From assembly GCA_934489895.1 (NCBI GenBank), contig CAKSST010000002.1, positions 1-64,000 on the forward strand: a DNA stretch of 64,000 nt, in the 5' to 3' direction. This stretch comes from an uncultured Eubacteriales bacterium (GTDB lineage: Bacteria; Bacillota; Clostridia; Oscillospirales; Acutalibacteraceae). Each line of letters begins with the position of its first letter. The first letter of the stretch is position 1. This document shows positions 35,200 through 43,661 of this stretch, piece by piece. The position numbers were made by a program, and so were the translations under genes. The notes under the pieces are model-generated. The model was not told the origin of the DNA and ran no database searches. It saw only the letters and a program-made list of their open reading frames with translations.

Positions 35200-35802
35200 T
35201 TAAAGCTCTGTATTAATTGTTGGCTGCTTTGTAATATATATTTCAAGATTGCCGTTGCGGCAGCGTATTTTATCAATAAGCTCCTTTTCTTTGGCGGCAT
35301 CCTTTAAAACAATATTATAGGTTAGCCTGAAAAGGCTGCCCATATTTGTTGATTTTACTTCGCAAAGCTCATAGCTTTTTGCATATTCGTCAAATATTTC
35401 TTCAAAAACACCGGTGTAATCAAGGCCTTCGGGCACGGTGATTCTAAAACTTTTGTAGATGGAAGTTCTTTTTTCGGCGTAAAGGCTTAAACTATTGTAC
35501 AGCATATATATTGCGCAGGTTATAACCGTAAATAGTAAAGAGAAGCCAATATACCCCATACCTGCAATAAGCCCTGTGCTCATTGCAAGGAAAATCATAC
35601 ATATTTCCTTGGCGGTACCCGGTGCCGAGCGGAAGCATACAAGGCGAAAGTTTTCGGTGTCAAAATATATGTTGCGTATGGTGGAAGCTCCGTATTTGTC
35701 GGGGATAAAACGGTCAGAAATCAGCCGCATAATACGGCTGTGCTGTTGATTGGTCAGCATATATTTGATTTCATACCGCGAAAAACTGGTTTTCAAAGAC
35801 AA
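35200..35802 (-). CDS. Chimeric VTC::DUF4956 fusion protein (deletion product)
   Basis: A 200-residue protein that joins two families normally encoded by neighbouring genes. Residues 1-55 are the N-terminal piece of a VTC (polyphosphate polymerase-like) domain (SRYEIKYML...TIRNIYFDTENF); from about residue 58 it is the C-terminal part of the membrane protein DUF4956 (FRSAPGTAKEICMIFLAMSTGL...GMGYIGF, then a soluble end with LRFRI-like TNMGSLFRLTYNIVLKDA). The VTC catalytic centre and the first DUF4956 helices are gone. Frame is intact across the joint at about 35640. TTG start with AAGGAGGGG 6 bases upstream. It is unlikely to do either original job. Confidence 0.8.
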   Translation of the reverse strand: MSLKTSFSRYEIKYMLTNQQHSRIMRLISDRFIPDKYGASTIRNIYFDTENFRLVCFRSAPGTAKEICMIFLAMSTGLIAGMGYIGFSLLFTVITCAIYMLYNSLSLYAEKRTSIYKSFRITVPEGLDYTGVFEEIFDEYAKSYELCEVKSTNMGSLFRLTYNIVLKDAAKEKELIDKIRCRNGNLEIYITKQPTINTEL

Positions 35803-35840
35803 AAAGTACCCCTCCTTTACACCGGCAATTTTATAACCCA

Positions 35841-35881
35841 AAACTTAAACCAAATTTAAAAAACGGTTTAAGTTTGGTTTA
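35841..35881. promoter_or_regulatory. Putative response-regulator operator
   Basis: An 11-bp perfect inverted repeat AAACTTAAACC (35841-35851) / GGTTTAAGTTT (35865-35875), and a direct repeat GGTTTA-N5-GGTTTA with an 11-bp period (35865-35881), just upstream of the -35 of the response-regulator promoter. OmpR-family regulators bind tandem half-sites of this spacing. It lies between the fusion gene and the regulator and may control both. Confidence 0.55.
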
Positions 35882-35884
35882 CTG

Positions 35885-35913
35885 TTGAGCGGTTACCATG
35901 ACTATGGTATAAG
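35885..35913 (+). promoter_or_regulatory. Promoter of the response regulator gene
   Basis: TTGAGC (35885-35890), 17-bp spacer, TATAAG (35908-35913). The putative operator repeats end four bases before the -35, the usual place for an activator of the OmpR class. Confidence 0.65.
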
Positions 35914-35935
35914 TATGTAAAAGGGGTGACAAACT

Positions 35936-36628
35936 GTGAGGCTTCTTCTTTGTGAGGATGAGGTATCTCTTTGTAAAGCGTTAAAAATAATATTGGGAAA
36001 AAACAATCATTCGATTGACTGCGTATATAACGGAAAAGAAGCGGTTGAGTATTTGCGTGCAGATAATTATGATGCTGTTATTATGGATGTTATGATGCCT
36101 GTAATGGACGGTATTACGGCGCTTAAAAAAATACGTGCAGGCGGCAGTCGTATTCCTGTGCTTATGCTTACGGCTAAGGCAGAAATTGATGATAAGGTTT
36201 TAGGCCTTGACAGCGGCGCGGATTATTATCTCACAAAACCCTTTGATACAAAGGAATTGCTGGCTGCTTTGAGGGCAATAACGCGTACTGCTGCACAGAC
36301 GCCCGACACAAAAATAGCCTACGGCAACATAACTCTTGACCGCGCCACCTTTGAGCTTTACTCGCAGCATGGCAGCTTTCACCTTGCAAATAAGGAATTT
36401 CAGATGATGGAAATGTTGCTTGCAAACCCGCATAATATAATTTATACCGAGCGGTTTATGGAAAGAATATGGGGATTTGACAGCGATACCGAAATTAATG
36501 TTGTATGGGTTTATGTGTCTTATTTAAGAAAAAAGCTTTCTGCTTTAGGGGCAGATGTAACAATAAAAGCGTCACGGAATATAGGTTATTCGTTGGAGAA
36601 AACAAATGATAAAAAGATTAAAAATTAA
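35936..36628 (+). CDS. OmpR-family response regulator
   Basis: A 230-residue two-component regulator: receiver domain (residues 1-118) with the acidic pair at 7-8 (CEDE), phospho-acceptor Asp in VIMDVMMP near residue 51, Thr in LMLTAKA and Lys in YLTKPFD; then a winged-helix DNA-binding domain (about 130-225, ending VWVYVSYLRKKL). All key residues are present. GTG start with AAGGGGTG upstream. Its partner kinase gene follows with a 23-base overlap but is truncated, so the regulator is now an orphan. Confidence 0.93.
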   Translation: MRLLLCEDEVSLCKALKIILGKNNHSIDCVYNGKEAVEYLRADNYDAVIMDVMMPVMDGITALKKIRAGGSRIPVLMLTAKAEIDDKVLGLDSGADYYLTKPFDTKELLAALRAITRTAAQTPDTKIAYGNITLDRATFELYSQHGSFHLANKEFQMMEMLLANPHNIIYTERFMERIWGFDSDTEINVVWVYVSYLRKKLSALGADVTIKASRNIGYSLEKTNDKKIKN

Positions 36629-37090
36629 GTTTGTGGCTTTGGCAATGTCATCGCTGTTTGTCTTGCTTTTGTTTATAATAACGGGTATAAATGTAATAAA
36701 TTACAGTTCAGTTGTAAGACAAGCTGATACGGTGCTGTCGGTTTTGTCGCAAAACAAAGGTGCATTTCCGGAAACTTTTGGCGATAAGGGCGGGCGTATT
36801 TCGCCTCATATAACACAGGAAACACCGAACGAGTCAAGATATTTTTCGGTAGTGCTGGACCAAAGCAGCAATGCAATACAAACCGAAAACGGCAAAATTG
36901 CATCGGTAGATAAAGAAACCGCCGTGCAATATGCGCTTGCGGCGGCAAATAGAGGCAAGAAAAAGGGATTTATAAAAACTTATCGTTTCAACAGTAACGC
37001 TGAGGGCAATACCGTGCGCATAATTTTTCTTGAATGCGGAAGACAGCTGAACGATTTTTTCGGCTTTTTATATACAAGTATAATTATGCG
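36606..37090 (+). pseudogene. Sensor histidine kinase, 3'-truncated remnant
   Basis: The first about 160 residues of a membrane sensor kinase: N-terminal helix (residues 12-30), an extracytoplasmic sensor region and the start of the second helix (CGRQLNDFFGFLYTSI). After this the HAMP, phospho-acceptor and ATPase domains are missing; the frame runs on to 37244 only by reading the opposite strand of the apgM gene. The break lies near 37085-37095, close to a terminator. A deletion probably removed the kinase core. It cannot phosphorylate the regulator. Confidence 0.85.
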
Positions 37091-37106
37091 CTGTGGGTGT
37101 TTTATT

Positions 37107-37142
37107 AAAAAAGGTTTTGGCTTAATTGGCCAAAACCTTTTT
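37107..37142. terminator. Bidirectional terminator
   Basis: AAAAAAGGTTTTGG / CCAAAACCTTTTT stem with CTTAATTGG loop, overlapping the end of apgM and following the truncated kinase. Confidence 0.88.
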
Positions 37143-38330
37143 CATCATTTCATATCCGCGGTCAACCCTGTTGCCTGTGGCGGCTGCCGCTATTTCTGTA
37201 AAGCAATCGGCACCATCCGCCTTTTTGTCAGAGCAATAAAATAGGTAGGGAACTGCCTCGCGTGAGTGGGTTTTTATTTCAAGCGGTGTGGGGTGGTCGG
37301 GCATTATTAGTATGCGGTACTCGCCTTGTGTGTTAAGGTAATCAAGAAGCGGCGATAACACAAGACTGTCAATCATTTCTATTGATTTTACCTTTAATTC
37401 CGCTTGGCCGCGGTGGCCGCACTCGTCAGGTGCTTCAATGTGTAAATAAACCAAGTCGCAGCCGCTTTCCCACAATTCAACAGCGGCTTTTGCTTTGCCC
37501 TCAAAGTTTGTGTCAATGTAACCTGTAGCTCCCTCAACATCAATAGATTTCATATTGGCACAAGCGGCAATGCCTTTGAGCAGGTCAACAGCAGAGATAA
37601 CACCGCCGTTAATGCCGTATTTTCCCTTAAAATCTTCTAAAGCGGGTTTTCGGCCTTCGCCCCAGAGCCAGATTGCATTTGCAGGAGCCAAGCCTTTTTT
37701 TACACGCTCAAGATTTACGGGATGGCCTTTTAGTATGTTGTAGCTTTTTTTCATCATTTCAATAAGCGGGGCGGCATTTTCGTGGCGGCTTAAATATTCG
37801 CCTATAACCCTGCCGCTTATATCGTGGGGCGGGGTCATATTGCCTAATTCCATACTGCCGTTTTTAACCACAAGGCAGTGGCGGTAGGCAACGCCTGCAT
37901 AAAAAGCATATTTTTCATTACCAAAGGCTTGCTGTATAGCGGCAATAAGATCTTTTGCTTCGGCGGTAGAAATATCGCCGCCGCTGTAATCAAGCATTAC
38001 TTTGTCTTTGTAATCTTCGTGGTCGGAAAGGGTGACAAGATTGCATCGCAAAGAAACGTCGGTAGGCTCAAGGTCCACACCGATGGAAGCCGCTTCCAAG
38101 GGGGAACGACCTGTGTAACACTCAAGCGGGTTGTAGCCCATAACAGAAAGGTTGGCAACATCGCTGCCCGGCTTTAATGAATCGGGTACTGTTACACACA
38201 AACCAAGCTCGGCGCCTTTTGCCAGCATATCCATATTGGGTTTTTTGGCAAGCTCCATAGGTGTTTTGCCGTCCAAATCGGCAAAGGGACGGTCAGCCAT
38301 ACCGTCGCAAAGAAGAATTAAGTATTTCAA
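37122..38330 (-). CDS. apgM: Cofactor-independent phosphoglycerate mutase, ApgM type
   Basis: Converts 3-phosphoglycerate and 2-phosphoglycerate in glycolysis without 2,3-bisphosphoglycerate. The 402-residue protein is of the alkaline-phosphatase superfamily: LILLCDGMADRP at the N-terminus (metal Asp), the nucleophile-containing PGSDVANLSVMGY near residue 60, HIEAPDECGHRG and MPDHPTP toward the end (metal ligands). The shorter ApgM form, common in archaea and Clostridia, fits the length. TTG at 38330 with AAGGGTGA upstream. Confidence 0.93.
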   Translation of the reverse strand: MKYLILLCDGMADRPFADLDGKTPMELAKKPNMDMLAKGAELGLCVTVPDSLKPGSDVANLSVMGYNPLECYTGRSPLEAASIGVDLEPTDVSLRCNLVTLSDHEDYKDKVMLDYSGGDISTAEAKDLIAAIQQAFGNEKYAFYAGVAYRHCLVVKNGSMELGNMTPPHDISGRVIGEYLSRHENAAPLIEMMKKSYNILKGHPVNLERVKKGLAPANAIWLWGEGRKPALEDFKGKYGINGGVISAVDLLKGIAACANMKSIDVEGATGYIDTNFEGKAKAAVELWESGCDLVYLHIEAPDECGHRGQAELKVKSIEMIDSLVLSPLLDYLNTQGEYRILIMPDHPTPLEIKTHSREAVPYLFYCSDKKADGADCFTEIAAAATGNRVDRGYEMMKKVLAN

Positions 38331-38471
38331 AAATATCACCCTTATAAATGATTGTTTGTGTCTATTATACTATAAGATTAAAAAAATTTCACTAAAAATA
38401 AAAAAATTCTTTATAATTTTGCAATTATGCAGTATTATTAGTATGAATTAATATACAGGGAGGCGGTCAGT

Positions 38472-38738
38472 ATGGCAGAGAAAATAAGAATTAAGGTCGG
38501 CGGTATGGAATATTCCATTATTTCAGACGATGACGAGGCTTATGTAAAAGCCTTGGGAAATCAGCTTGAAGCGCGCATGGATTACCTTGCGAAAAAGAGT
38601 CCCTTTTTATCCACAACAATGGTTGCGGTGACGGCAGCACTTGAAGCTTATGATGAAAGCAAAAAGAAATCTGCTGAAATTGACCGTCTGCGCCTTGAAC
38701 TCAAGCGCGCAGGAGGAGAAAACCCTTGCAAAGCTTGA
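38472..38738 (+). CDS. zapA: Cell division protein ZapA, with a frameshift near its end
   Basis: ZapA bundles FtsZ filaments at mid-cell. The N-terminal domain is clear (RIKVGGMEYSIISDDDEAYVKALGNQLEARMDYLA) and is followed by the start of the coiled coil. At about 38710 the frame drifts: as read it ends after GGENPCKA, but the next frame continues with EEKTLAKLDADRANEKAKLY...GIEED and stops at 38802, one that fits the coiled-coil tail of relatives. One extra base in the AGGAGGAG stretch (38711-38718) would explain it. Strong SD GGGAGG before ATG. Confidence 0.85.
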   Translation: MAEKIRIKVGGMEYSIISDDDEAYVKALGNQLEARMDYLAKKSPFLSTTMVAVTAALEAYDESKKKSAEIDRLRLELKRAGGENPCKA

Positions 38739-38788
38739 TGCCGACAGGGCGAATGAAAAAGCAAAACTGTATGCGGAAGAATTAGGAA

Positions 38789-40825
38789 TTGAAGAAGATT
38801 GAATTGCTTTCACCGGCAGGTGATATGGACTCGCTTATAGCGGCGGTACGTACAGGCGCTGATGCTGTTTATTTAGGCATTGGAGGTTTTAATGCCCGCC
38901 GCAATGCGCACAATTTTACAACGCAGGATTTTGATGATGCCGCACGCTATTTAAGGGTGCGCGGCGTCAAGGCTTATCTTGCTCTTAACACGCTTGTGCG
39001 GGACGATGAAATGAATGCGGCGCTGGATATTGCAATAAGTGCGGCACGCTCGGGTGCTGACGGCTTTATTGTACAGGATATAGGTCTTGCCGCAGCCTTA
39101 AAGCAAATATTGCCCGATATACCGTTGCACGCGTCAACGCAGATGGCGGCTTCCTCGCCCGAGGCATTGCCTTATTTAAAAGAACTTGGTTTTGAGCGGG
39201 TTGTCACAGCAAGGGAATTATCGCGCGAGCAGCTAAAGCAAATGTGCGTTGAGGGCAAAAAACATAATATAGAAATTGAGCATTTTGTTCACGGCGCGCT
39301 TTGCGTGTGCCTTTCCGGTCAGTGTTATCTCAGCGCCGCAATAGGCGGACGCAGCGCAAACAGAGGTATGTGCGCAGGCTCCTGCAGACTGCCTTTCGGT
39401 ATAAACAGCCCCAAAGAATACGCTTTAAGCCTTAAGGATTTAAGCCTTGTTGATTATATTGACGAAATGTTGCAAATGGGTGTTGCTTCCCTTAAAATTG
39501 AGGGCAGAATGAAGGATGCCGAATATGTTGCCGCGGCAACCGCTGTTTGCAGGGCGGCAATTGACGGCACAACGCCGGATAATTTGTTGAAGCAGCAATT
39601 GTCTGATATTTTTTCGCGCAGCGGCTTTACGCATAAATATTATTCGGGTATAGGCGATACAATGAAGGGTGTGCGCACCGCCGCCGATACTAAAGCATCA
39701 AAGTATGCAAAGGCGGGAATACACGCGCTTTACCGTACAGAGCGCGCAAGCGTTGCCCTTTCGGGCAGCTTTACGGTAAAAAAGGATATGCCCGTAACGC
39801 TTACTCTTTGTGATGGTAAAAACACCGTAACAGCACAGGGTGATGTTCCCCAAAAAGCAATAAATAAACCATTGGATGAGAGCTTTGCGGCGGCAAAGCT
39901 CTCAAAAACGGGACAAACCCCTTTTGTAATAAACAATATTGAATGTGATATGGAAAACGGGCTTACCCTGTCGGCTTCAGCTCTTGGTGATGTACGCCGT
40001 ACAGCCTTGCAAAAAATGGAGCAGGCCCGCGCACAAATGCGTGAAGTAAAAGTAAACGCTCTTGCTCCCTTAAAGTCCGCGCAGGAGCAGACAACAAAAC
40101 AAAAAATTGTTTTGAGGCTGGAGCATAGCAATATGCTGCCCGATAGCATTAATGTTGACGCGGTTATAATTCCAGCGGGTGAGCAATACGATTTTTCGGG
40201 TGAGGTTATAGCAGAAATACCGCGCCGCCTTATCGATGGACAGGAGATTGTCCGCCGCCTTGAAATTTCTGCAAAGCAGGGCATAACTTATGCTGTGTGC
40301 AATAACATACGCTCTGTGCAGATTGCAAAGGATATGGGCTTTTCGGTAATATACGGCTGGTTTATGAATGTGTTTAATTCGCGCTCGCTTGCGGCGGCTG
40401 AGCAAAACGGCGCAAGCGGTGCTATGCTTTCCTTTGAGCTTACCTTGGAGCAGGCAAAGGCGGTAAAAGGCAATATCCCGCGCGGCATTATTGCATACGG
40501 CAGACTGCCGCTCATGCTTAACACCACCTGCGCAAAGGACGGCAATTTTAACGGTTGTGCGCAAAAAGGCTGCAATATGACATTGACCGACCGTACAGGT
40601 GCCAGATTTCCTGTTTTGTGTGCCGACGGGGCAAGGGAGTTGCTTAATTCATGTCCGCTTTATATGGCAGACCGCAAATGCGAAATTAAAGATTTTGATT
40701 TTTTGGTGCTTTACTGCACAAATGAAGATAAAGATGCCGTCCGTAAGACAGTAAATGACTTTTTAGCGGGCGCCACCCCACCCGCCGAGTTTACAAGGGG
40801 TCTCTACTACCGAGGAGTTAAATAA
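38789..40825 (+). CDS. U32-family protein with DUF3656 (RlhA/YdcP-like)
   Basis: A 678-residue protein of the peptidase U32 family, whose studied members are RNA hydroxylation enzymes (RlhA, TrhP) rather than proteases. The N-terminal TIM-barrel-like domain begins ELLSPAGDMDSLIAAVRTGADAVYLG; a Cys cluster follows (HGALCVCLSGQCYLS...RGMCAGSCR, about residues 165-200), candidate Fe-S ligands; the C-terminal DUF3656 part has further Cys (TCAKDGNFNGCAQKGC). The start TTG 38789 overlaps the frameshifted zapA end, so the two are coupled. A role in rRNA or tRNA C5-hydroxylation is inferred. Confidence 0.88.
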   Translation: MKKIELLSPAGDMDSLIAAVRTGADAVYLGIGGFNARRNAHNFTTQDFDDAARYLRVRGVKAYLALNTLVRDDEMNAALDIAISAARSGADGFIVQDIGLAAALKQILPDIPLHASTQMAASSPEALPYLKELGFERVVTARELSREQLKQMCVEGKKHNIEIEHFVHGALCVCLSGQCYLSAAIGGRSANRGMCAGSCRLPFGINSPKEYALSLKDLSLVDYIDEMLQMGVASLKIEGRMKDAEYVAAATAVCRAAIDGTTPDNLLKQQLSDIFSRSGFTHKYYSGIGDTMKGVRTAADTKASKYAKAGIHALYRTERASVALSGSFTVKKDMPVTLTLCDGKNTVTAQGDVPQKAINKPLDESFAAAKLSKTGQTPFVINNIECDMENGLTLSASALGDVRRTALQKMEQARAQMREVKVNALAPLKSAQEQTTKQKIVLRLEHSNMLPDSINVDAVIIPAGEQYDFSGEVIAEIPRRLIDGQEIVRRLEISAKQGITYAVCNNIRSVQIAKDMGFSVIYGWFMNVFNSRSLAAAEQNGASGAMLSFELTLEQAKAVKGNIPRGIIAYGRLPLMLNTTCAKDGNFNGCAQKGCNMTLTDRTGARFPVLCADGARELLNSCPLYMADRKCEIKDFDFLVLYCTNEDKDAVRKTVNDFLAGATPPAEFTRGLYYRGVK

Positions 40826-40856
40826 TTAATTATCAAGAAAAGGATGAATTAATAAA

Positions 40857-42662
40857 GTGTCAACACCGCTTGAAAACATCAGAAATTTTTGCATTATTGC
40901 CCATATTGACCACGGCAAGTCCACCCTTGCCGACCGTCTGTTGGAGTTTACACAGTCGGTTGACTCAAGACAGATGGAAGAACAGCTTCTTGACAGTATG
41001 GACCTTGAAAGAGAGCGCGGCATTACCATAAAGGCGCACGCTGTTACTCTTAACTATAAGGCAGCCGACGGTCAGGAATATGAGCTTAACTTAATAGACA
41101 CCCCCGGTCATGTTGACTTTAACTATGAGGTTTCAAGGTCGCTTGCGGCTTGCGAGGGAGCGCTTTTGCTTGTTGATGCTTCACAGGGTGTTGAAGCGCA
41201 GACTCTTGCAAACGCATATCTTGCATACGACCACGATTTAGAGATTATTCCCGTAATCAATAAAATTGACCTGCCCGGCGCAGATGTTGAGCGCACCCGC
41301 AGTGAAATTGAGGATGTTATAGGCATTCCCGCAGACGAAGCGCCCGCAATATCAGCCAAAAACGGGATTAACATTGAAAGCGTGCTTGAGGGAATTGTAA
41401 ATAATATACCTGCGCCAAAAGGCGATAGAGAGAAACCTCTGCAGGCACTTATATTTGATTCTTACTATGATGCGTATAAGGGTGTAATTGTATATTTCCG
41501 TGTTGTAAGCGGGAGAATTAAAACGGGTGACGTTATTAAAATGATGGCAACAGGCGCCGAGTTCTCAACGGTGGAAATAGGCAGAAAGGGCGCAATCGCT
41601 CTGCAACCCTGCGATGTGCTTGAAGCGGGTGAGGTAGGCTACCTTGCGGCTTCTATAAAATCTGTTGTGGATGCTCGCGTGGGTGATACAATAACCCTTG
41701 CAAATAACTCCGCTGACGAAGCCTTGCCCGGCTACAAAAAGGTAAACCCCGTTGTTTTCTGCGGAATTTATCCCGCTGACGGCGCCCGCTATACCGATTT
41801 GCGTGAGGCGCTTGAAAAATTACAGCTTAACGATGCGGCGCTGCTTTTTGAAGCCGAGACCTCGCAGGCGCTGGGCTTTGGTTTCCGCTGCGGTTTTTTG
41901 GGATTGCTGCATATGGAAATTATACAAGAGCGTCTTGAGCGTGAGTATGATTTAGACCTTGTTACAACCGCACCCAGCGTTATTTATAAGTTTGAGCTTA
42001 ATACGGGTGAGACGGTTGACGTGGACAACCCCACAAACTACCCTGACCCCGCAACTATAACCGCGTCTTATGAGCCTATGGCTGATGTTCACATTTTCAG
42101 CCCCAGCGAGTTTGTCGGCACAATTATGGAGCTTTGCCAACAGCGCAGGGGTGATTATAAGGATTTAAAATACCTTGGCGACAGGGTAGATATACATTAT
42201 GTAATGCCTTTAGCAGAAATTATATATGACTTTTTTGATGCGCTTAAGTCCCGTACTCGCGGCTACGCAAGCTATGACTATGAGCCAAAGGGTTATCAGC
42301 CCTCAAAGCTTGTTAAGCTTGACGTTCTGCTTGCGGGCGATATGGTTGACGCCCTTTCATTTATAGTGCATGCGGATAACTCTTATAACCGCGCCCGCAG
42401 AATAGCCGAAAAATTAAGAGATTACATTCCCCGCCAGCTGTTTGAGGTGCCTGTTCAGGTGGCTGTCGGCGGCAAGGTTATAGCGCGCGAAACCGTTAAG
42501 GCTATGCGTAAAGACGTTCTTGCAAAATGTTATGGCGGCGATATCACCCGTAAGAAAAAATTGCTTGAAAAGCAAAAAGAGGGGAAAAAGCGTATGCGCT
42601 CGCTTGGCAGCGTAGAAGTACCGCAGGAAGCCTTTATGGCAGTATTAAAATTGGATGAGTGA
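40857..42662 (+). CDS. lepA: Elongation factor 4 (LepA)
   Basis: Ribosome-associated translational GTPase. The 601-residue protein has G1 AHIDHGKST at about residues 15-23, RGITIKA, the G3 DTPGHVDF and G4 NKID; its C-terminus carries the LepA-specific domain ending with [23 protein letters not shown]. It starts at GTG 40857. It is 31 bases after the U32 gene and overlaps an in-frame extension of the VanY-like gene. Confidence 0.97.
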   Translation: MSTPLENIRNFCIIAHIDHGKSTLADRLLEFTQSVDSRQMEEQLLDSMDLERERGITIKAHAVTLNYKAADGQEYELNLIDTPGHVDFNYEVSRSLAACEGALLLVDASQGVEAQTLANAYLAYDHDLEIIPVINKIDLPGADVERTRSEIEDVIGIPADEAPAISAKNGINIESVLEGIVNNIPAPKGDREKPLQALIFDSYYDAYKGVIVYFRVVSGRIKTGDVIKMMATGAEFSTVEIGRKGAIALQPCDVLEAGEVGYLAASIKSVVDARVGDTITLANNSADEALPGYKKVNPVVFCGIYPADGARYTDLREALEKLQLNDAALLFEAETSQALGFGFRCGFLGLLHMEIIQERLEREYDLDLVTTAPSVIYKFELNTGETVDVDNPTNYPDPATITASYEPMADVHIFSPSEFVGTIMELCQQRRGDYKDLKYLGDRVDIHYVMPLAEIIYDFFDALKSRTRGYASYDYEPKGYQPSKLVKLDVLLAGDMVDALSFIVHADNSYNRARRIAEKLRDYIPRQLFEVPVQVAVGGKVIARETVKAMRKDVLAKCYGGDITRKKKLLEKQKEGKKRMRSLGSVEVPQEAFMAVLKLDE

Positions 42663-42667
42663 TAATA

Positions 42668-43477
42668 ATGAATAAAAATATTTTTGTAAAATCTTTACTT
42701 ATATCGATTATTGCTGCTGTATTTGCTGCGGTTTTGGGGATAGCCTTGTTTTTAGGCGGTAAGGATGACGAGCAGGCGTCGTCAGATGTAAGCAGTGCTC
42801 TTTCTTCTTCGCAAAAGCCTGTATCATCGGCAGCTTCTTCGAGCAGTGAGGCTTCGTCAGAAGTAAGCAGTGCGCTTTCTTCTTCACAAAAGCCCGTATC
42901 GTCGGCAGCTTCTTCGAGCAGTGAGGCTTCGTCAACCGTTACGGCAAACACACAGCCCGTACAACCGTATTATGTTGACGGCGTACTTATTGTAAATAAA
43001 ACCTATGCCATTCCTCAGGATTTCGGTGACGGTGTGACGGCCGAAACTCAGGCAGCCTTTGAGGAAATGAAAGCCGCCGCAAAGCAGGACGGCATATCGC
43101 TTTGGATAGTTTCGGGCTTTCGCTCTTACCAAAGACAGCAGACCTTATATACAAACTACTGCAATGCAAGCGGAAAAGAACAGGCAGACCGCTTTTCTGC
43201 CCGCCCCGGACATTCTGAGCATCAGACAGGACTTGCACTTGACTTAAATAATGCATCAAGCAGTTTTGTGGGCACAAAGGAAGCAAAATGGATTGCAGAA
43301 AATTGCTACAAGTACGGCTTTATTGTCCGTTACGGCGAAGACAAGGAACAATATACGGGCTTCAAGTATGAGCCGTGGCACGTAAGATACTTAGGTAAAG
43401 ACCTTGCTAAAAAGGTTTACGACAGCGGACTTTGCCTTGAAGAGTATTTTAATTTAACATCTCAGTATGCCAAATAA
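42668..43477 (+). CDS. VanY/M15B D-Ala-D-Ala carboxypeptidase-like protein
   Basis: A 269-residue membrane-anchored M15B peptidase that trims peptidoglycan stems. N-terminal membrane helix (residues 8-30), a Ser-rich linker built from two 25-residue repeats (SSALSSSQKPVSSAASSSSE...), then the catalytic domain: VSGFRSYQRQ, the zinc motif RPGHSEHQTGLALDL (H-x6-D, about residue 175), and EPWHVRY (catalytic Glu and third ligand His) near 235. ATG 42668 is chosen over an upstream GTG. The linker probably spans the wall. Confidence 0.9.
   Translation: MNKNIFVKSLLISIIAAVFAAVLGIALFLGGKDDEQASSDVSSALSSSQKPVSSAASSSSEASSEVSSALSSSQKPVSSAASSSSEASSTVTANTQPVQPYYVDGVLIVNKTYAIPQDFGDGVTAETQAAFEEMKAAAKQDGISLWIVSGFRSYQRQQTLYTNYCNASGKEQADRFSARPGHSEHQTGLALDLNNASSSFVGTKEAKWIAENCYKYGFIVRYGEDKEQYTGFKYEPWHVRYLGKDLAKKVYDSGLCLEEYFNLTSQYAK
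42781..42930. repeat. 75-bp tandem repeat inside the VanY-like gene
   Basis: Two copies of a 75-bp unit (42781-42855 and 42856-42930) with only a few silent or near-silent differences, coding for two 25-residue Ser-rich linker repeats. The high identity suggests a recent duplication and likely length variation between strains. Confidence 0.85.
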
Positions 43478-43485
43478 AAAAGTAC

Positions 43486-43514
43486 TTGATTATTGCAGAT
43501 GTCTGTGATATAAT
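43486..43514 (+). promoter_or_regulatory. Promoter of rpsB-tsf
   Basis: TTGATT (43486-43491), 17-bp spacer, TATAAT (43509-43514) with extended TGA. The transcript start would be near 43521, giving a leader of about 140 bases. Confidence 0.82.
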
Positions 43515-43520
43515 ATTGCG

Positions 43521-43661
43521 GCTAACGGGAAAATTACAAAACCGTAGCAAATAAAAAACACACATTCCGCCAATGCGGTCAGGTGCCTTACAAAAAGGTT
43601 TGCAAGGTGGTGCCGCCAGATAAAAGCGGGGTGGAGGTAAAAACCTCAGGAGGAAAAATTT
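43521..43661 (+). promoter_or_regulatory. Structured 5' leader of rpsB
   Basis: A roughly 140-base leader with several short stems: CCGC-CAAT-GCGG (43568-43579), CCTTACAAAAAGG/TTTGCAAGG region (43583-43610) and GGTTTT-type pairing around GAGGTAAAAACCTC (43632-43645). It ends with the AGGAGG ribosome site. In many bacteria S2 represses its own mRNA; an autoregulatory role is inferred only from position and structure. Confidence 0.45.

Noticed and set aside
38705..38740. prfB-like programmed frameshift in zapA as the preferred explanation
   Set aside because: The Shine-Dalgarno-like AGGAGG is too far from the GCT-TGA site for the known mechanism; a one-base insertion or sequence error explains it as well.
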